From Caldinitratiruptor microaerophilus (GTDB taxonomy: Bacteria > Bacillota > Sulfobacillia > Symbiobacteriales > ZC4RG38), in assembly GCF_025999835.1 (NCBI RefSeq), contig NZ_AP025628.1, forward strand, positions 3,472,001 to 3,536,000: 64,000 nt of DNA, read 5' to 3'. Every line of letters starts with the position of its first letter. Position 1 is the stretch's first letter. The notes under the pieces were generated by a model. The model was not told where the DNA came from, searched no databases, and saw only the letters and a list, made by a program, of their open reading frames with translations. Shown piece after piece: positions 63,250 through 64,000 of the stretch. The translations under genes were made by a program, and so were the position numbers.

Positions 63250-63630
63250 ATGTCGGTGCAAGTCGTCTTCGACGTTGCCCGGGTGGTGCTCGCCCTGTAC
63301 TTCCTGTTCAACGGCGTCAACCATTTCGCCCAGTGGAAGGGCATGACCCAGTACGCCGCGTACAAGAAGGTTCCGGCGGCCGGTTTCATGGTCATCCTGA
63401 CCGGTGTGATGCTGCTGGCGGGCGGGGCCTCGATCCTCTTTGGCTATTCGGTGACGGCCGGTGCCGTGATCCTCGCCGTGTTCCTCGTGCCCACGGCGTT
63501 CTTGATGCACAACTTCTGGGCCGAGGAGGACACGATGTCGCGGATGAACCAGATGGCGCACTTCCTGAAGAACATCGCCCTGGCCGCGGCGGTCCTGCTC
63601 CTTCCCGCGATCGCCGACTGGTCCTGGTGA
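63250..63630 (+). CDS. DoxX-family membrane protein
   Basis: 126 residues from ATG 63250, or GTG 63256, which is better spaced from GGAGGGG. Four membrane helices: VARVVLALYFLFNGVNHFAQW, FMVILTGVMLLAGGASILFG, GAVILAVFLVPTAFLMHNFW and FLKNIALAAAVLLLP, the DoxX/YphA layout. Likely controlled by the divergent HxlR regulator. DoxX proteins often join quinone- or thiol-stress operons, and the next gene is a pirin, which fits. Confidence 0.9.
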   Translation: MSVQVVFDVARVVLALYFLFNGVNHFAQWKGMTQYAAYKKVPAAGFMVILTGVMLLAGGASILFGYSVTAGAVILAVFLVPTAFLMHNFWAEEDTMSRMNQMAHFLKNIALAAAVLLLPAIADWSW

Positions 63631-63703
63631 CGAAGAACGCCCCGGCGGCACGAAACGCAGTCTGCCGCTGGGGCGCCGCCTTCGTGGCGAAAGGGGAGCG
63701 ATC

Positions 63704-64000
63704 ATGCCGAACGCTCAAGCCGTCGTCACGGCCGAGCCGATGGCCGAAGGAGCCGGCGCGCGAGTGCGCCGTGCGTTCCCGACCCCGCGGCTTCGCACGG
63801 CCGACCCGTTCGTCCTCCTCGACGAGTTCTTCGTCGAGCCGCCGGCCGGTTTCCCGGAGCACCCGCACCGCGGATTCGAGATCATCACGTACATGCTCGA
63901 CGGGGCCTTCCGGCACCGCGACAGTCTGGGCAACGACCGCACGATCCCGGCGGGGGGGCTGCAGCGTATCACGGCCGGGCGCGGCATCTGGCACGCGGAG
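63704..64000 (+). CDS. Pirin-family protein (3' end outside window)
   Basis: 99 residues visible from ATG 63704, after AAGGGGAG. Cupin metal-site motif FPEHPHRGFEIITYMLDGAF with His residues near 55, followed by DSLGNDRTIPAGGLQRITAG and GIWHAE, the second metal-binding stretch. Pirins are Fe-dependent quercetinase-like or redox proteins. Same direction and 73 bases from the DoxX gene, so probably one operon. Confidence 0.92.
   Translation, partial: MPNAQAVVTAEPMAEGAGARVRRAFPTPRLRTADPFVLLDEFFVEPPAGFPEHPHRGFEIITYMLDGAFRHRDSLGNDRTIPAGGLQRITAGRGIWHAE

Overview
The window is very GC-rich chromosomal DNA with strong AGGAGG-type ribosome binding sites, many GTG and TTG starts and widespread 4-base ATGA/GTGA gene overlaps. 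A ribose operon with LacI control, Mn2+ and fluoride riboswitches, a small CodY-like helix-turn-helix protein, FeoABC, split 5-oxoprolinase genes and an ISLre2-family element fit a high-GC Firmicute, perhaps a thermophile of the Symbiobacterium/Caldinitratiruptor type. That placement is inference from gene content only.

Layout. 1-2.6 kb: NtrC-type regulator (cut by the window edge) and its histidine kinase. 2.8-4.4 kb: ISLre2-type insertion sequence. 4.5-19.4 kb: a 14.9-kb integrative element in tRNA-Val(CAC), bounded by 48-bp direct repeats. It carries a tyrosine integrase, an excisionase-like protein, a primase-helicase with an iteron-like repeat cluster in its 3' end, a run of tiny zinc-ribbon proteins, two small-terminase-like proteins, an HK97-type major capsid protein, a gp10-like protein, a tape measure protein, a hairpin-dense non-coding stretch, and three tandem paralogues of unknown function. 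No large terminase, portal, protease, tail tube, baseplate or lysis gene was recognised. It is either a phage satellite or a prophage that lost most of its structural genes. 19.4-23.4 kb: a relic of a sibling integrase, then a KaiC-like ATPase/diguanylate cyclase module that appears to have inserted into a relic hsdR gene, with 14-bp direct repeats at the junctions. The cyclase has an in-frame amber codon.

23.4-25.2 kb: yybP-ykoY (Mn2+) riboswitch with a terminator, then a small exporter-like gene and a TerC/Alx gene. 25.2-31.2 kb: ribose operon rbsR-K-D-A-C plus rbsB with two LacI-type operators. 31.5-33.1 kb: FAH-family enzyme and GntR/FCD regulator. 33.1-40.4 kb: five-gene operon of two P2-type cation ATPases, a metallo-beta-lactamase-fold hydrolase and two small membrane-associated proteins. 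40.8-42.6 kb: NarL-type regulator, then fluoride riboswitch, crcB/fluC and a DUF190 gene. 42.5-45.4 kb: feoABC. 45.8-46.7 kb: eight tRNA genes. 47.2-48.9 kb: CodY-like HTH protein and threonine synthase.

49.1-58.2 kb: IclR regulator, PxpA, DUF1445 protein, a complete branched-chain-amino-acid-type ABC transporter and a fused PxpB-PxpC protein. Together these look like an uptake and ring-opening pathway for 5-oxoproline or a similar cyclic amide. 58.2-64 kb: thioesterases, DUF2179 and DUF1232 membrane proteins, gene relics, HxlR regulator, DsbA-like oxidoreductase, DoxX protein and the start of a pirin.
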